Notes: generated by a model from the letters alone, not told the origin. DNA of 64,000 nucleotides from Flavobacterium hibernum (GCF_000832125.1 NZ_JPRK01000003.1:186001-250000), one strand, 5' to 3'; shown: positions 1-7,538, numbered from the stretch's first letter. Numbers and translations: made by a program.

Positions 1-776
1 GCTCTTGTTTTCATTCGGTGGAAAGAATGATGAATATCATTTAAGGGAGTTCGGAATAGCACTTGAAAAATCAAAGCTAATTTTCGGATGCCTATTTTTC
101 CGTATGCAATGGAATTTGAAGCATACAGAGCATATATCAGTTCGATAAGTGCATTTTGAGAATTGGTCCACGAAATATCCTTGTTTGTATCTAAATTTTG
201 TAATATTGTATCGGGATTTTCTTCAGGATTTATTTTAGTAAGAGTGTAAGTATAAAGTAGTTCATTGGCAATAATATGTGCTATTTTGTTGTCGTAATAT
301 GTGGAGAAGCTAAGGTCAATTTCAAATACGCCACTCTTTAATCCATCGTGATAGTTAATCTTTCCGAGCCTGAAATAAGTGTGATCACGGTCGGTTCTGC
401 CAGCACGGTAATATCTGTAGAAATCTTCATTGCAAATACTTTCTTTATATTCTAACTTGAGATTTTTTAAAACATTTTCATAATAACTTTGATGTATTTT
501 ACCATTACTCACGGGACAGGTAGTTTCTATCCGAAATACTTTATTGTAATAAATAAGTTTTCCAAGGATTTGCGGTTTAACATTCTTAAAGAAATCAACC
601 TCTTGATCTTCATTTAAAAATCCAACTTGCAATACTTCAGTTTTAATAGCACACAACATTTCATTTAGAAACAAAGTCATTTGATATGCTTCATCAGATG
701 ACCTTATCATTTGAGAAGAAATTTTGTCCTCCTTATGCCGAATTTCTGATAATATTTTACTCAATATAATTTCCAT
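1..776 (-). CDS. rteC: RteC-family regulator, 3' end beyond window
   Basis: The frame is open from an ATG at 776 to the left edge (258 codons), so the C-terminus is missing. The translation begins MEIILSKILSEIRHKEDKIS and contains features typical of RteC: FYRYYRAGRTDRDHTYF near residues 118-134 and LIELIYALYASNSIAYGKIG near 210-230. In Bacteroides CTnDOT, RteC activates excision genes downstream of RteA/RteB under tetracycline control; relatives are scattered through Bacteroidota conjugative elements and often lack that context. Here it would mark the edge of an integrative conjugative element or its remnant, consistent with the mobilisation genes at 18-22 kb. No partner RteA/RteB gene is visible in the window. 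The family call is from memory of its characteristic motifs. Confidence 0.8.
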   Translation of the reverse strand, partial: MEIILSKILSEIRHKEDKISSQMIRSSDEAYQMTLFLNEMLCAIKTEVLQVGFLNEDQEVDFFKNVKPQILGKLIYYNKVFRIETTCPVSNGKIHQSYYENVLKNLKLEYKESICNEDFYRYYRAGRTDRDHTYFRLGKINYHDGLKSGVFEIDLSFSTYYDNKIAHIIANELLYTYTLTKINPEENPDTILQNLDTNKDISWTNSQNALIELIYALYASNSIAYGKIGIRKLALIFQVLFRTPLNDIHHSFHRMKTR

Positions 777-915
777 AGCATAGATGTTTTTAAAGTTTAC
801 AGAATTTTATTCAGAACTCATCTAGTTCTTGGTATGCCAAAATTTGGAAATAATATTGAAACCAACACCACAGGTTCCCCCATATTGGGAAAGATTTTTT
901 TGAATATTGTGTGCA

Positions 916-948
916 AAAAGGGTAAAGCCTTATAGACTTTACCCTTTT
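916..948. terminator. Bidirectional intrinsic terminator
   Basis: A perfect 12-bp stem (AAAAGGGTAAAG / CTTTACCCTTTT) with a 9-nt loop and T-runs on both sides. It lies between rteC and the remnant at 1063-1300, so on the minus strand it would stop transcription coming out of the first cassette array before rteC. Confidence 0.75.
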
Positions 949-1062
949 ATTTATTAAATTTGCAAAGATGATTTACAAGGTAATTCAATGAAAGTAAGCG
1001 CAGTGTGCACCATTACTAAATCGTTACCGATAAGGTTTTCAACTTTTGTAAACTGCTCTTTA

Positions 1063-1300
1063 TTAGCCAATTTTGGCTATATTAATCTTTTTCAGTAAAA
1101 AATTTAAATAGTCAGTTAGTGTTTTTATGATTGTTTCTTTGTCTATTATTTGGTTGTCGGGTCCTGACCAATTTTCTCTGTCAACAGTAGCAACTGTCAT
1201 ATAATTTCCGTTTCAAAATCTGTATGGTCGTCTTATATTCTTAAAGCCAAATTTTTTTCAATTTTGGATTTAGATATTCTTTAAGTGTAAATATTTCCAT
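1063..1300 (-). pseudogene. Frame-disrupted small gene remnant
   Basis: From an ATG at 1300 the frame gives MEIFTLKEYLNPKLKKIWL and then stops. A second frame resumes with MTVATVDRENWSGPDNQIID and reads to TAA at 1063, ending KKINIAKIG. Together they look like one short protein of about 75 residues broken by a frameshift. I do not recognise a family. It lies just left of a palindromic cassette repeat and has the same orientation as the neighbouring cassette genes, so it may be a decayed cassette. The stretches 777-1062 and 1301-1403 hold no other gene I can support. Confidence 0.4.
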
Positions 1301-1403
1301 TATAATTATGTAGTCTTCTTTTATAGTTTTAAAATTTCCTGTATTACATCGCTTTAGAATTAAATACAGGTTTTTTGATTTCTTAAGCAGTGTACTGGTC
1401 AAC

Positions 1404-1532
1404 GCTAACTTTCTCGCGCTAAAAGCAGTTTGGGATTAAGTATGCCTAATCTTCGAATAGCACAAATTATATGGTACAAGGCCAACTCTAAATTAAGCCA
1501 AATACCCAAATTGCTTGTAATGTGCGTTAGTG
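1404..1532. repeat. attC-like palindromic cassette repeat (A)
   Basis: The left end GCTAAC and right end GTTAGTG are mutually inverted. Inner arms are AGCAGTTTGGG near 1424-1434 and CCCAAATTGCTT near 1505-1516, separated by a variable AT-rich middle. It shares ends and arms with the repeats at 5972 and 49106. It lies just downstream of the stop codon of the minus-strand gene at 1555, as an integron attC lies behind its cassette gene. Confidence 0.65.
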
Positions 1533-1554
1533 GTTCGTTCTTCTTTACATTTCG

Positions 1555-2304
1555 TTATATTCCTAAATGTTTCAGATAGTCCAGTTTAGATTGTGCTTCT
1601 ATCATCTTAATAAAATTGTTAGTTTCTCTATAACAGATTACGAGGTTTTTTAAAGCATCATCATTTATTGGGTATATTTCAAGAGCTTTATTGTAATGTA
1701 TGATGGCGTTCTCAATATCATTATTTTCGTAATAATCAACTCCAATGTTGTTTAGTTTATCTGTCTTTTGAGCTAATTCTCCTTTTATATTGATAGGGAG
1801 TGTCTGAAATTTGTTTAGAAAAGTTTGAATTTCTTCAATGCCACTATTATTCGTTGAAGTAGCTTGCTTCAATGATTTTTCTTCTGACTTTAAATATTCA
1901 ATGTCAACATTTCTGTCGTGCATGTGTAATGTCACTTTATTAATAGTACCATTGGATTTATGAAGTGTTAAGCCATAGTCAGCAAAAGAAGATCCCATAG
2001 CATCAGTACCAAAACCTAATAGAATGATTTTGTTATTATTATCTTCAACTAATTTCATTCGTTTTTCCGCCATTTGAATGTTATCTCCCCATACTGGATG
2101 GTTTTCATTCATATTATACATTGTCACGTAAAAAAATTTATTATCAGATGTTTTTACTCTAATTCCCCTCAAAGCTCCTTTATTGTTAGCGTTTGTTGGT
2201 CGTCCATTTTCATTTCTTGTATGGTCGTCTGATATAAATTTAAAGTCCATTAAATCAACAGATGGTTTATTATTTTCTGATTTAAAAAAGTCGAATAGCC
2301 CCAT
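1555..2304 (-). CDS. Hypothetical protein with C-terminal TPR
   Basis: 249 residues. The N-terminal ~130 residues form a domain I do not recognise, with conserved-looking DDHTRNENGRPT (about 26-37) and GFGTDAMGSSFADYGLTLH (about 97-115). A linker follows, then one to two tetratricopeptide repeats at about 187-235 (NNIGVDYYENNDIENAIIHY). No signal peptide or membrane segment is seen, so it is probably cytoplasmic. It is the second gene of a two-gene cassette, 15 bp downstream of the 2320-2727 gene and followed closely by the repeat at 1404-1532. Given the defensive content of the neighbouring cassettes, a toxin, immunity or defence role is possible but unproven. Confidence 0.6.
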   Translation of the reverse strand: MGLFDFFKSENNKPSVDLMDFKFISDDHTRNENGRPTNANNKGALRGIRVKTSDNKFFYVTMYNMNENHPVWGDNIQMAEKRMKLVEDNNNKIILLGFGTDAMGSSFADYGLTLHKSNGTINKVTLHMHDRNVDIEYLKSEEKSLKQATSTNNSGIEEIQTFLNKFQTLPINIKGELAQKTDKLNNIGVDYYENNDIENAIIHYNKALEIYPINDDALKNLVICYRETNNFIKMIEAQSKLDYLKHLGI

Positions 2305-2319
2305 TGTATTTATTTTTGT

Positions 2320-2727
2320 TTATGAATAGAATTCTACAAGAGTATTTGGGTCGTGGATAGTGAAAGTAACTTTACACAAAACTCCTTGTTTATAAAAAAG
2401 AGAGGATATATCTGGATTATTTCTCTCGACTTTATCCGAAGAGTTAAAAATATCCTTACTCCACATAATGCGGTCGTTATTTGTTGAGATTTCCCCAAAA
2501 GAAAATTGACTTTTAATGTGATTATTAATCGATGCATCGTCAACGGTTACATTTAATTGTTCATTTATAACTTGCGCAATAATCTGTCCGTTTGAATTGC
2601 CAGCAAAAATACAGGTACCACCTTGCCAAACTTCAAATTTTTTGTAATTAAAAACAAATGATTTCTTTTCTATCGGTCCTAACATTTCACCGATGTTACT
2701 TGGAAATCTGTCCCAATTGTCAGCCAT
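2320..2727 (-). CDS. Hypothetical protein, small cassette partner
   Basis: 135 residues from the ATG at 2727 (MADNWDRFPSNIGEML). An in-frame ATG at 2805 would add 26 residues, but that extension has a different, low-complexity character (MLKTTVLTKTGMLKTDQ) and runs almost into the cassette junction at 2810, so I prefer the downstream start. The product looks soluble and beta-rich, with KKFEVWQGGTCIFAG in the middle and a KVTFTIHDPNTLVEF tail. No family is recognised. It is 15 bp upstream of the TPR-protein gene and probably co-transcribed with it. Confidence 0.55.
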   Translation of the reverse strand: MADNWDRFPSNIGEMLGPIEKKSFVFNYKKFEVWQGGTCIFAGNSNGQIIAQVINEQLNVTVDDASINNHIKSQFSFGEISTNNDRIMWSKDIFNSSDKVERNNPDISSLFYKQGVLCKVTFTIHDPNTLVEFYS

Positions 2728-2809
2728 AATAATAGTTGTTTTTTTATGCTTACTCTGGTCGGTTTTCAGCATCCCCGTTTTTGTCAGCACGGTTGTCTTT
2801 AGCATGACC

Positions 2810-2827
2810 GCTAACGTGTGTTGGCAG
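2810..2827. repeat. Collapsed cassette repeat (B)
   Basis: GCTAACGTGTGTTGGCAG joins a left-terminus motif (GCTAACG, as at 1404) directly to a right-terminus motif (GTGTGTTGGCAG, as at 49231-49242), with the ~100-bp internal palindrome missing. It sits between the 2320 gene and the stop of the next cassette gene at 2836, exactly where a full repeat would be expected. Confidence 0.5.
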
Positions 2828-2835
2828 ATTTTTTT

Positions 2836-3939
2836 TTATTCAGTTTTGTATTCCTTATAGCTTTTCATCTTATTTTTTTCAACAAAAGGATATAGTTTTT
2901 TTCTTAAATGAGTTTCAGTTGCATCTTTTTTATGTTCTCTATTTACATTAAAATTTATTGAAATCTGTAACTCTGAATTTATATCTTTTTTACTTGAATA
3001 GTCAGGAAATGATATAACTATTGTGCAAAATCCTTTTACTCCATCAATATTGAAGCTATATTTTAGTGAAATTGAAGCAAAAATTAATTTATGATGATAT
3101 TTATTATTCTTCAACAATAAATGATTTTGCAACCCTTTACCATTTAGTTTTAGAGAATCTATTTCGTCCAAAAAGATTTTAATATCTTGATGAGATTCTT
3201 CATTTTCATCTAAAATTAAATCGATATCTGTAATTGAAAGGAAATCAAGATAAATACAGAAATTTTTTGTGAAAGAATATAAAAATTGAATTCGAGATTC
3301 ATTTATAAAATCGTTGAATTTAATTCTAATAAAATCTTCATTATTACTAATTAAATTTTGGTTTGAAAGTATTTTTTTTACTTCTCTGATAAATAAATCA
3401 TTTGTAAATAATGTTTCTTTAGAGGTAGAGTTTTGTTCAATTGATAATTCCAAATTTCCGTCTGAAGATTTTGTAATAATAATTTCTCCTGTGTGATAAG
3501 TTTTATTATTTGTCCAATCTTCTAAAACGTTGTCTTTTTCAAGTTTATATTCAAAAATAACTTTATCATTTTCGAAATATGGATTAGGAGAACCTATTAA
3601 TTTGAATGTTGGCTGATATTTGTGAGCATCAATTATTTTCTGATTTAAGTTCATATTTTCTGAAAATATTTCACTTAAGTCTATTTCTTTATTACATTTT
3701 ATAGTCGCTGTTCTGAACTTTATTGTGTCTTCTTTGCTTTTTTGAGTTTGATATAACTCAATAAATTCTTCAGGACTTACAATAGTTTTCATTAAAATCG
3801 GAACTGAATTGTTTTTTTCATTTTGTCCTAAAAAAACTCCTTTTTCTCGTAACAAGTTATTAATATTCGCATTAGTAATATTCGATTTTGTTAGCAATTG
3901 TCTAATTCTATCGCCTTGAGGTAAAATTTCTTGATTCAT
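2836..3939 (-). CDS. GAPS4b-like anti-phage protein
   Basis: 367 residues. The N-terminus MNQEILPQGDRIRQLLTKSN followed by ITNANINNLLREKGVFLGQN resembles the GAPS4b family, the second component of the two-gene GAPS4 anti-phage system. The remainder is an extended, hydrophilic protein without transmembrane segments, ending in KKLYPFVEKNKMKSYKEY. It starts 3 bp after the stop of the nuclease-like gene upstream, which is the arrangement expected for a GAPS4 pair. The exact biochemical role of the b component is not clear from sequence; it probably acts with the a-component nuclease in abortive defence. Its 3' end abuts the collapsed repeat at 2810-2827, so the pair occupies one cassette. Confidence 0.65.
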   Translation of the reverse strand: MNQEILPQGDRIRQLLTKSNITNANINNLLREKGVFLGQNEKNNSVPILMKTIVSPEEFIELYQTQKSKEDTIKFRTATIKCNKEIDLSEIFSENMNLNQKIIDAHKYQPTFKLIGSPNPYFENDKVIFEYKLEKDNVLEDWTNNKTYHTGEIIITKSSDGNLELSIEQNSTSKETLFTNDLFIREVKKILSNQNLISNNEDFIRIKFNDFINESRIQFLYSFTKNFCIYLDFLSITDIDLILDENEESHQDIKIFLDEIDSLKLNGKGLQNHLLLKNNKYHHKLIFASISLKYSFNIDGVKGFCTIVISFPDYSSKKDINSELQISINFNVNREHKKDATETHLRKKLYPFVEKNKMKSYKEYKTE

Positions 3940-3942
3940 CGA

Positions 3943-4890
3943 CTATGATTTTTTTGTATTTCTGAAATCAGATAAATGTGTTTTTACAAATAGATTTTTT
4001 CCGTATTGATAATGGTCAAAATTTAGTAATTCAGATAAAATAATTGGTTCATCTGTCAAATCATTAAAATCAGAGAATGATAAAATAATATTATTTACAG
4101 AGTGCAATAAATCAAAACTTTTGGCGAAAGCCAAAAGTTTTGAAAAATTTTCTTTTGAGAAGTTTTCTTTTGAAAATATTATAAACTCAATCTCATTTTT
4201 ATTTATAACTCTGATAGGAATAATATTTGAAAACAAGTAATTGGTTGGTAGAAAATCACCATAACTAACAGATTGTAAACCGATTGTATTTAGGTTTGAA
4301 TTATGATATACAAACTTTACGTTTTCAGCTCCAAATTCTTTTTTGGCATTTTGAACAGTTTCAACAAAAAAGTTGATTCTATCGTTATCAACAATTATAA
4401 TTTTATCAAATATTAAATCATTATCTAAAATTATATTTGAAACTTTTGAAATAATTTCTTCTTTTTGAGAACTTTTATTTGATGCCCAAACTAAAATTCC
4501 CGTAATATCTGTTCTGTTGACATTTGAAAATTTCTGATTTATATCTGAATATAACTTTGAGTTTTTAAAACACTCAATTGTAAATGCTAAATCAGCGAGA
4601 TACTCTTTAAATAAAGTTTTCGGAGAATTTGGATAAATTGATGAAGTAAATTTTGAAGAAATAATTCCGATGTCTAATAAATTATCTTCTAATGGACTTT
4701 TCGCACTAATTAATGCGTCAATTCCGTGAGTAGTTTTATTTGATTTGGAAGAGTTTGATTTATGTTTTAAACCTTTATTACAAACTATACTTTCGTTACT
4801 TAAAATTGTTTTGTAACCTAAAATTTCGTTGAAAAAATAGTTGACAATTTCTTCTCCTTTTTCTCCAACAGTTTTTGACCATTCTCCCAT
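3943..4890 (-). CDS. GAPS4a-like PD-(D/E)XK nuclease
   Basis: 315 residues. The N-terminus MGEWSKTVGEKGEEIVNYFF is characteristic of the GAPS4a family. A nuclease-like core follows: Glu13/Glu14 in a helix, then HGIDAL with Asp58, and DIGIISSKFT with the SSK at 78-80, consistent with a PD-(D/E)XK active site in which Ser-Ser-Lys replaces Glu-x-Lys. A segment FKEYLADLAFTIECFKNSK (about 103-121) also fits the family. It is the first gene of the pair, and gapS4b-like follows after 3 bp. The repeat LLAFAKSF/ENFSKENFS near residues 245-265 contains a short duplicated ENFSK. The predicted role is cleaving nucleic acid on phage infection. Confidence 0.7.
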   Translation of the reverse strand: MGEWSKTVGEKGEEIVNYFFNEILGYKTILSNESIVCNKGLKHKSNSSKSNKTTHGIDALISAKSPLEDNLLDIGIISSKFTSSIYPNSPKTLFKEYLADLAFTIECFKNSKLYSDINQKFSNVNRTDITGILVWASNKSSQKEEIISKVSNIILDNDLIFDKIIIVDNDRINFFVETVQNAKKEFGAENVKFVYHNSNLNTIGLQSVSYGDFLPTNYLFSNIIPIRVINKNEIEFIIFSKENFSKENFSKLLAFAKSFDLLHSVNNIILSFSDFNDLTDEPIILSELLNFDHYQYGKNLFVKTHLSDFRNTKKS

Positions 4891-4939
4891 ATTTTTATTT
4901 TATTTTATTTTCGATTCTTGTCGGTTTTCCCAAAATATC

Positions 4940-5069
4940 TGCCAACGTCTTGGCGCTTTGCGTGGTTGAGGAATAAAAAAGCGAGATTTTCTATTAAACA
5001 CAAATTTCCCAAGTACAAACCATCTTTAAATTCAGCCTAAAACCCCAATCACGCAACGGCTGTTACCAG
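4940..5069. repeat. attC-like palindromic cassette repeat (C)
   Basis: Starts with TGCCAACG and ends with GGCTGTTACCAG, which are inverted relative to each other. The inner arms TTTGCGTGGTTGAGG (near 4957-4971) and CCCCAATCACGCAA (near 5043-5056) pair imperfectly. The internal sequence differs from the other repeats, so it is a divergent member. It lies 8 bp from the stop codon of the gene at 5078. Confidence 0.6.
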
Positions 5070-5077
5070 CTGTTGAT

Positions 5078-5935
5078 TTATTTCATTCCATATGTTTCAA
5101 ACAGCATATAATCAAGGTCTCTTTTTTCTTCAACTAATTTAGTCCAAACCCACTGGTTATTTGGGTTATAACTTTCAGTTCCCAACGGACAATATTCGCC
5201 AAAAAAATAAGATGTTTTGGGTTTTGTATCATCAATTCCATTCATTTCCTGTAGTTTAACCTCAATAGCGTATCTCTTTGGTGTCGTGTCATCCCAGTTG
5301 ACCTCAGCATTATTCACATTGAGAGTTTTACCTTTGTAGAATGAATCTTTGTTATCGAGTAAGTAATGGGTATATTGCGTAATATCATAAGTGTTTTTTT
5401 CTAAGGCAAAGTAGTAGTCATAAATAGAATCATTTTTAGGTTCATATCCTTCAGGAATCTTTGCTTTTAATACCTCTCTATCTTCTTTTAATTGTTTTAT
5501 CAATATTGTTATGGAATCTAGTTTTTGTTGAATATTTTCATTGTGATAGTCGGCAATATCTTTATTACTTAAAGCCTTAGTTATGGCTATGTTCTTGATT
5601 TCGTAATATTTAAAGTATCCATTTTCTTTGATTTTGGATTTTACCTCATCAATGAGTTTGGTTTCAATTTCAATTTGTGTATATGGTTTAGGTTTAAGGG
5701 GTTCATTTTTTTTTGGTTCTGCAGCATCAAAAGCAGCAAGCCAAATTCCTTTTGAAGGAGCATCTAGTGAATTTAATTTGGTTACTAGATTTTTGGAAGC
5801 TATATTTTTTTCTGATGTTGATAATTTAGAAAACCATTGGACATATTCTTTAGCTTGTTGTTCGACAGTTTTTTTCTGTCCATAGCTCAACGAATAACAA
5901 CATAAAACGCATAGAAGGAGTAATTTTTTTTTCAT
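5078..5935 (-). CDS. Exported hypothetical protein
   Basis: 285 residues with a clear Sec signal peptide: MKKKLLLLCVLCCYSLSYG, probable cleavage before QKKT at residue 20. The mature part is hydrophilic and helical, with a predicted coiled-coil-like stretch around IQQKLDSITILIKQLKEDRE (about 133-152). The C-terminal part is rich in Tyr, Trp and Asn. It has no lipobox cysteine at the cleavage site and no catalytic motif that I recognise. It occupies a single-gene cassette between repeats C and D. It is probably periplasmic; its function is unknown. Confidence 0.65.
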   Translation of the reverse strand: MKKKLLLLCVLCCYSLSYGQKKTVEQQAKEYVQWFSKLSTSEKNIASKNLVTKLNSLDAPSKGIWLAAFDAAEPKKNEPLKPKPYTQIEIETKLIDEVKSKIKENGYFKYYEIKNIAITKALSNKDIADYHNENIQQKLDSITILIKQLKEDREVLKAKIPEGYEPKNDSIYDYYFALEKNTYDITQYTHYLLDNKDSFYKGKTLNVNNAEVNWDDTTPKRYAIEVKLQEMNGIDDTKPKTSYFFGEYCPLGTESYNPNNQWVWTKLVEEKRDLDYMLFETYGMK

Positions 5936-5971
5936 TATAATTTTTATAGGTTGTGTAATTTTTTTAAATAG

Positions 5972-6108
5972 CTGGTAACGTTCTCGCGCTACAAGCAGTT
6001 TGGGATTAAATCAGCGTTAACTTTCGGATTTACCAAATCTTCCAAATACAAACTAATTTTCCCATTAAGCCAAATCCCCAAATTGCTTGTAGCGTGTGTT
6101 ACCTGCAG
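5972..6108. repeat. attC-like palindromic cassette repeat (D)
   Basis: Left terminus CTGGTAACG, right terminus TGTTACCTGCAG. The arms GCTACAAGCAGTTTGGG (near 5988-6004) and CCCAAATTGCTTGTAGC (near 6077-6093) pair with a single mismatch. Between them are a conserved CTTTCGGATT motif and TTAAGCCAAAT next to the right arm. It is the cleanest copy of the family and lies 17 bp from the stop of the gene at 6126. Confidence 0.7.
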
Positions 6109-6125
6109 GCGTTTTATGTTCAACC

Positions 6126-6368
6126 TTATATCTTTCTGAATGTATTTGCAACTTTTTCAATTCTATCATTAGTTATACTATTGCGTTGATTTTCATAATC
6201 TTCCGCTATTTCACTTGACATATTAATTGCTCCATTAGTAAGTCTAACTGTATAACCAAAGTTTTCATTAATATAATGCTCTTGATATGAACCTATTTCA
6301 GAATTCAAATTTCTTGATAATGAAGTTATACCCATAACTCCACTTGAATTTTTAGTTGTTTTAATCAT
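6126..6368 (-). CDS. Small hypothetical protein
   Basis: 80 residues, beginning MIKTTKNSSGVMGITSLSRN. The sequence EHYINENFGYTVRLTNGAIN in the middle looks beta-rich; the C-terminus is charged and helical. There is no signal peptide or membrane segment. Its ATG shares one base with the stop codon of the upstream gene (TAATG), so translation is probably coupled. It could be one half of a toxin-antitoxin or two-subunit unit with the 92-residue partner, but neither belongs to a family I recognise. Confidence 0.5.
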   Translation of the reverse strand: MIKTTKNSSGVMGITSLSRNLNSEIGSYQEHYINENFGYTVRLTNGAINMSSEIAEDYENQRNSITNDRIEKVANTFRKI

Positions 6369-6646
6369 TACGAGATTTTTTTAGCGAAATATATTGTCAC
6401 TTTATCAATTTGTTCTTTTATATGTTCCGCTACATAGTTTTTTTTGTATAAATATCCTAAAGTAATTTCTCTAATTTCAATAAGTGTAATTCCTTTGTCG
6501 AAAGCAAGTTTTCGAAATTCTTTTGCTCTTTCTTCATCACTTGGATGTCCTGCAAAAATACCGTCTGCAGAGCCGAAACTTCCACCTATTCTCTGTCTTA
6601 ATATTTCCAAAGTATCGTGTCTTATAATTTTTTCTTCGTTAGTCAT
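6368..6646 (-). CDS. Small hypothetical protein
   Basis: 92 residues, beginning MTNEEKIIRHDTLEILRQRI, with a Gly-rich segment GGSFGSADGIFAGHPSDEER at about 21-40 and a helical C-terminal half (KNYVAEHIKEQIDKVTIYFA). The family is unrecognised. It is the first gene of a two-gene cassette and overlaps the 6126-6368 gene by one base. Just upstream, at 6696-6708, the sequence CTTGCAGGTAACT matches the outer end of the cassette repeats without a following palindrome, which may mark the end of the array. Confidence 0.5.
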   Translation of the reverse strand: MTNEEKIIRHDTLEILRQRIGGSFGSADGIFAGHPSDEERAKEFRKLAFDKGITLIEIREITLGYLYKKNYVAEHIKEQIDKVTIYFAKKIS

Positions 6647-6937
6647 AATTATATAAATGTTTTGTTAATTATTTTTTTCCCTATTCTGCGATACGCTTGC
6701 AGGTAACTTGTTTATTCATGCCATATAATGGCGTACTACCGTACATTTTAAGATGGCTTTATGCCATTTTTAAGCTTTTAATGCCAAACTTAAAGAACCC
6801 CTTTCATTTTCTTTTACGGTTTTCCATAATTGTCACTTGATATGGCAAATTAGTTTTTTAATAAATAGAGAGACCGCGTATAAATACGTGTTTTTATAAT
6901 TTCAATTAAATAAAAAAAGATGCCTAAGCATCTTTTT
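6647..6937. other. Non-coding end of cassette array 1
   Basis: 291 bp without a supportable gene. It contains the isolated repeat-end motif CAGGTAAC near 6700, short dyads such as CATATAATGG, and then the terminator of the XRE gene. Nothing else is recognised. Confidence 0.5.
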
Positions 6938-6939
6938 TT
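6912..6939 (-). terminator. Intrinsic terminator of the XRE gene
   Basis: The stem AAAAAAGATGC / GCATCTTTTTT with loop CTAA overlaps the TAA of the minus-strand regulator gene. Both flanks carry A/T runs, so it could work in either direction. Confidence 0.75.
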
Positions 6940-7192
6940 ATGTATTGTCAAATATACCACTATCAAAAAAATCTTTAAGTGTAATTCCTAAAGCTTTACA
7001 AACTCTGCCGATAGAATAAATGCTCATTCCTCTTCCAATCTCCAGTTTTTCCCATGCCTGAAAATTTTGTCTATCTATCTCAACATCTTTCGATAGATTA
7101 GACTTATTTTGGCTTGCTTTTTCTCTTAACTCTTTAAGCCTTAATTTAATCTGATCCCTTAAAATTATATCCTCTGGTCTTAAATTTCCCAT
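6938..7192 (-). CDS. XRE-family helix-turn-helix regulator
   Basis: 84 residues. A charged N-terminal helix (LRDQIKLRLKELREKASQNK) leads into a helix-turn-helix: SNLSKDVEIDRQNFQAWEKLEIGRGMS at about 31-57, then SIGRVCKALGITLKDFFD, the usual end of a Cro/CI-type fold. It is a single-domain DNA-binding protein, probably a repressor. It is transcribed divergently from the peptide-uptake locus across a 513-bp gap. An 18-bp perfect dyad at 7225-7242 lies 33 bp upstream of its start and is a likely autoregulatory operator. Whether it also controls the susC-type gene cannot be told from sequence. Confidence 0.75.
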   Translation of the reverse strand: MGNLRPEDIILRDQIKLRLKELREKASQNKSNLSKDVEIDRQNFQAWEKLEIGRGMSIYSIGRVCKALGITLKDFFDSGIFDNT

Positions 7193-7224
7193 ATAGCAAT
7201 TTCATTTTTTTTTATATTTTTGAC

Positions 7225-7242
7225 GTAATGCATTTGCATTAC
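7225..7242. promoter_or_regulatory. Perfect dyad, putative XRE operator
   Basis: GTAATGCA-TT-TGCATTAC is an 18-bp perfect inverted repeat positioned 33 bp upstream of the XRE gene start. Its position and symmetry suit a homodimeric HTH repressor acting on its own promoter. Confidence 0.5.
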
Positions 7243-7326
7243 ATATTTTTTTTCTATACTTTTGAATAGAATTATTAAATTTGCGATACTTCATTTGAAA
7301 ATATTTGAAGCATTCGCTTTGAATCC

Positions 7327-7440
7327 TGCTCCTTAAAACTGGTAATTTTCGTACGCGCAGGACGATAAGTGTAAATGCTCACGCCTTAAAGGGCGTGGGC
7401 TCACTTATTCGCGTACGGGTATACCAGTACCTTAGGAGCA
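7327..7440. promoter_or_regulatory. Long imperfect hairpin, possible structured RNA
   Basis: The outer arms TGCTCCTTAAAACTGGTA... and ...TACCAGTACCTTAGGAGCA pair over about 30 bp including a CGTACGCG / CGCGTACG block. Inside are a second stem CGATAAGTG / CACTTATTCG and a third stem TCACGCC / GGGCGTG with loop TTAAA. The three stacked stems give a rod of 114 nt. Some arm mismatches are G-T wobble pairs, hinting at RNA rather than DNA function. A T-rich run follows at 7460-7470. It could be a leader RNA or sRNA, or a DNA palindrome of a mobile element. Confidence 0.45.
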
Positions 7441-7538
7441 ATAAGCTGAGTACCTGCCCTTTTTATTTTTAAGCAAATCCTTCAGTTTTCATTCATAGCA
7501 CCAATCTTCATTGTTTTTTAGGCTCGTAAAAATTCTAA

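Noticed and set aside
1555..2304. First cassette gene as a TerD-type stress protein
   Set aside because: On reading, the N-terminal domain lacks the TerD metal-binding Asp motifs; only the C-terminal TPR is supportable.
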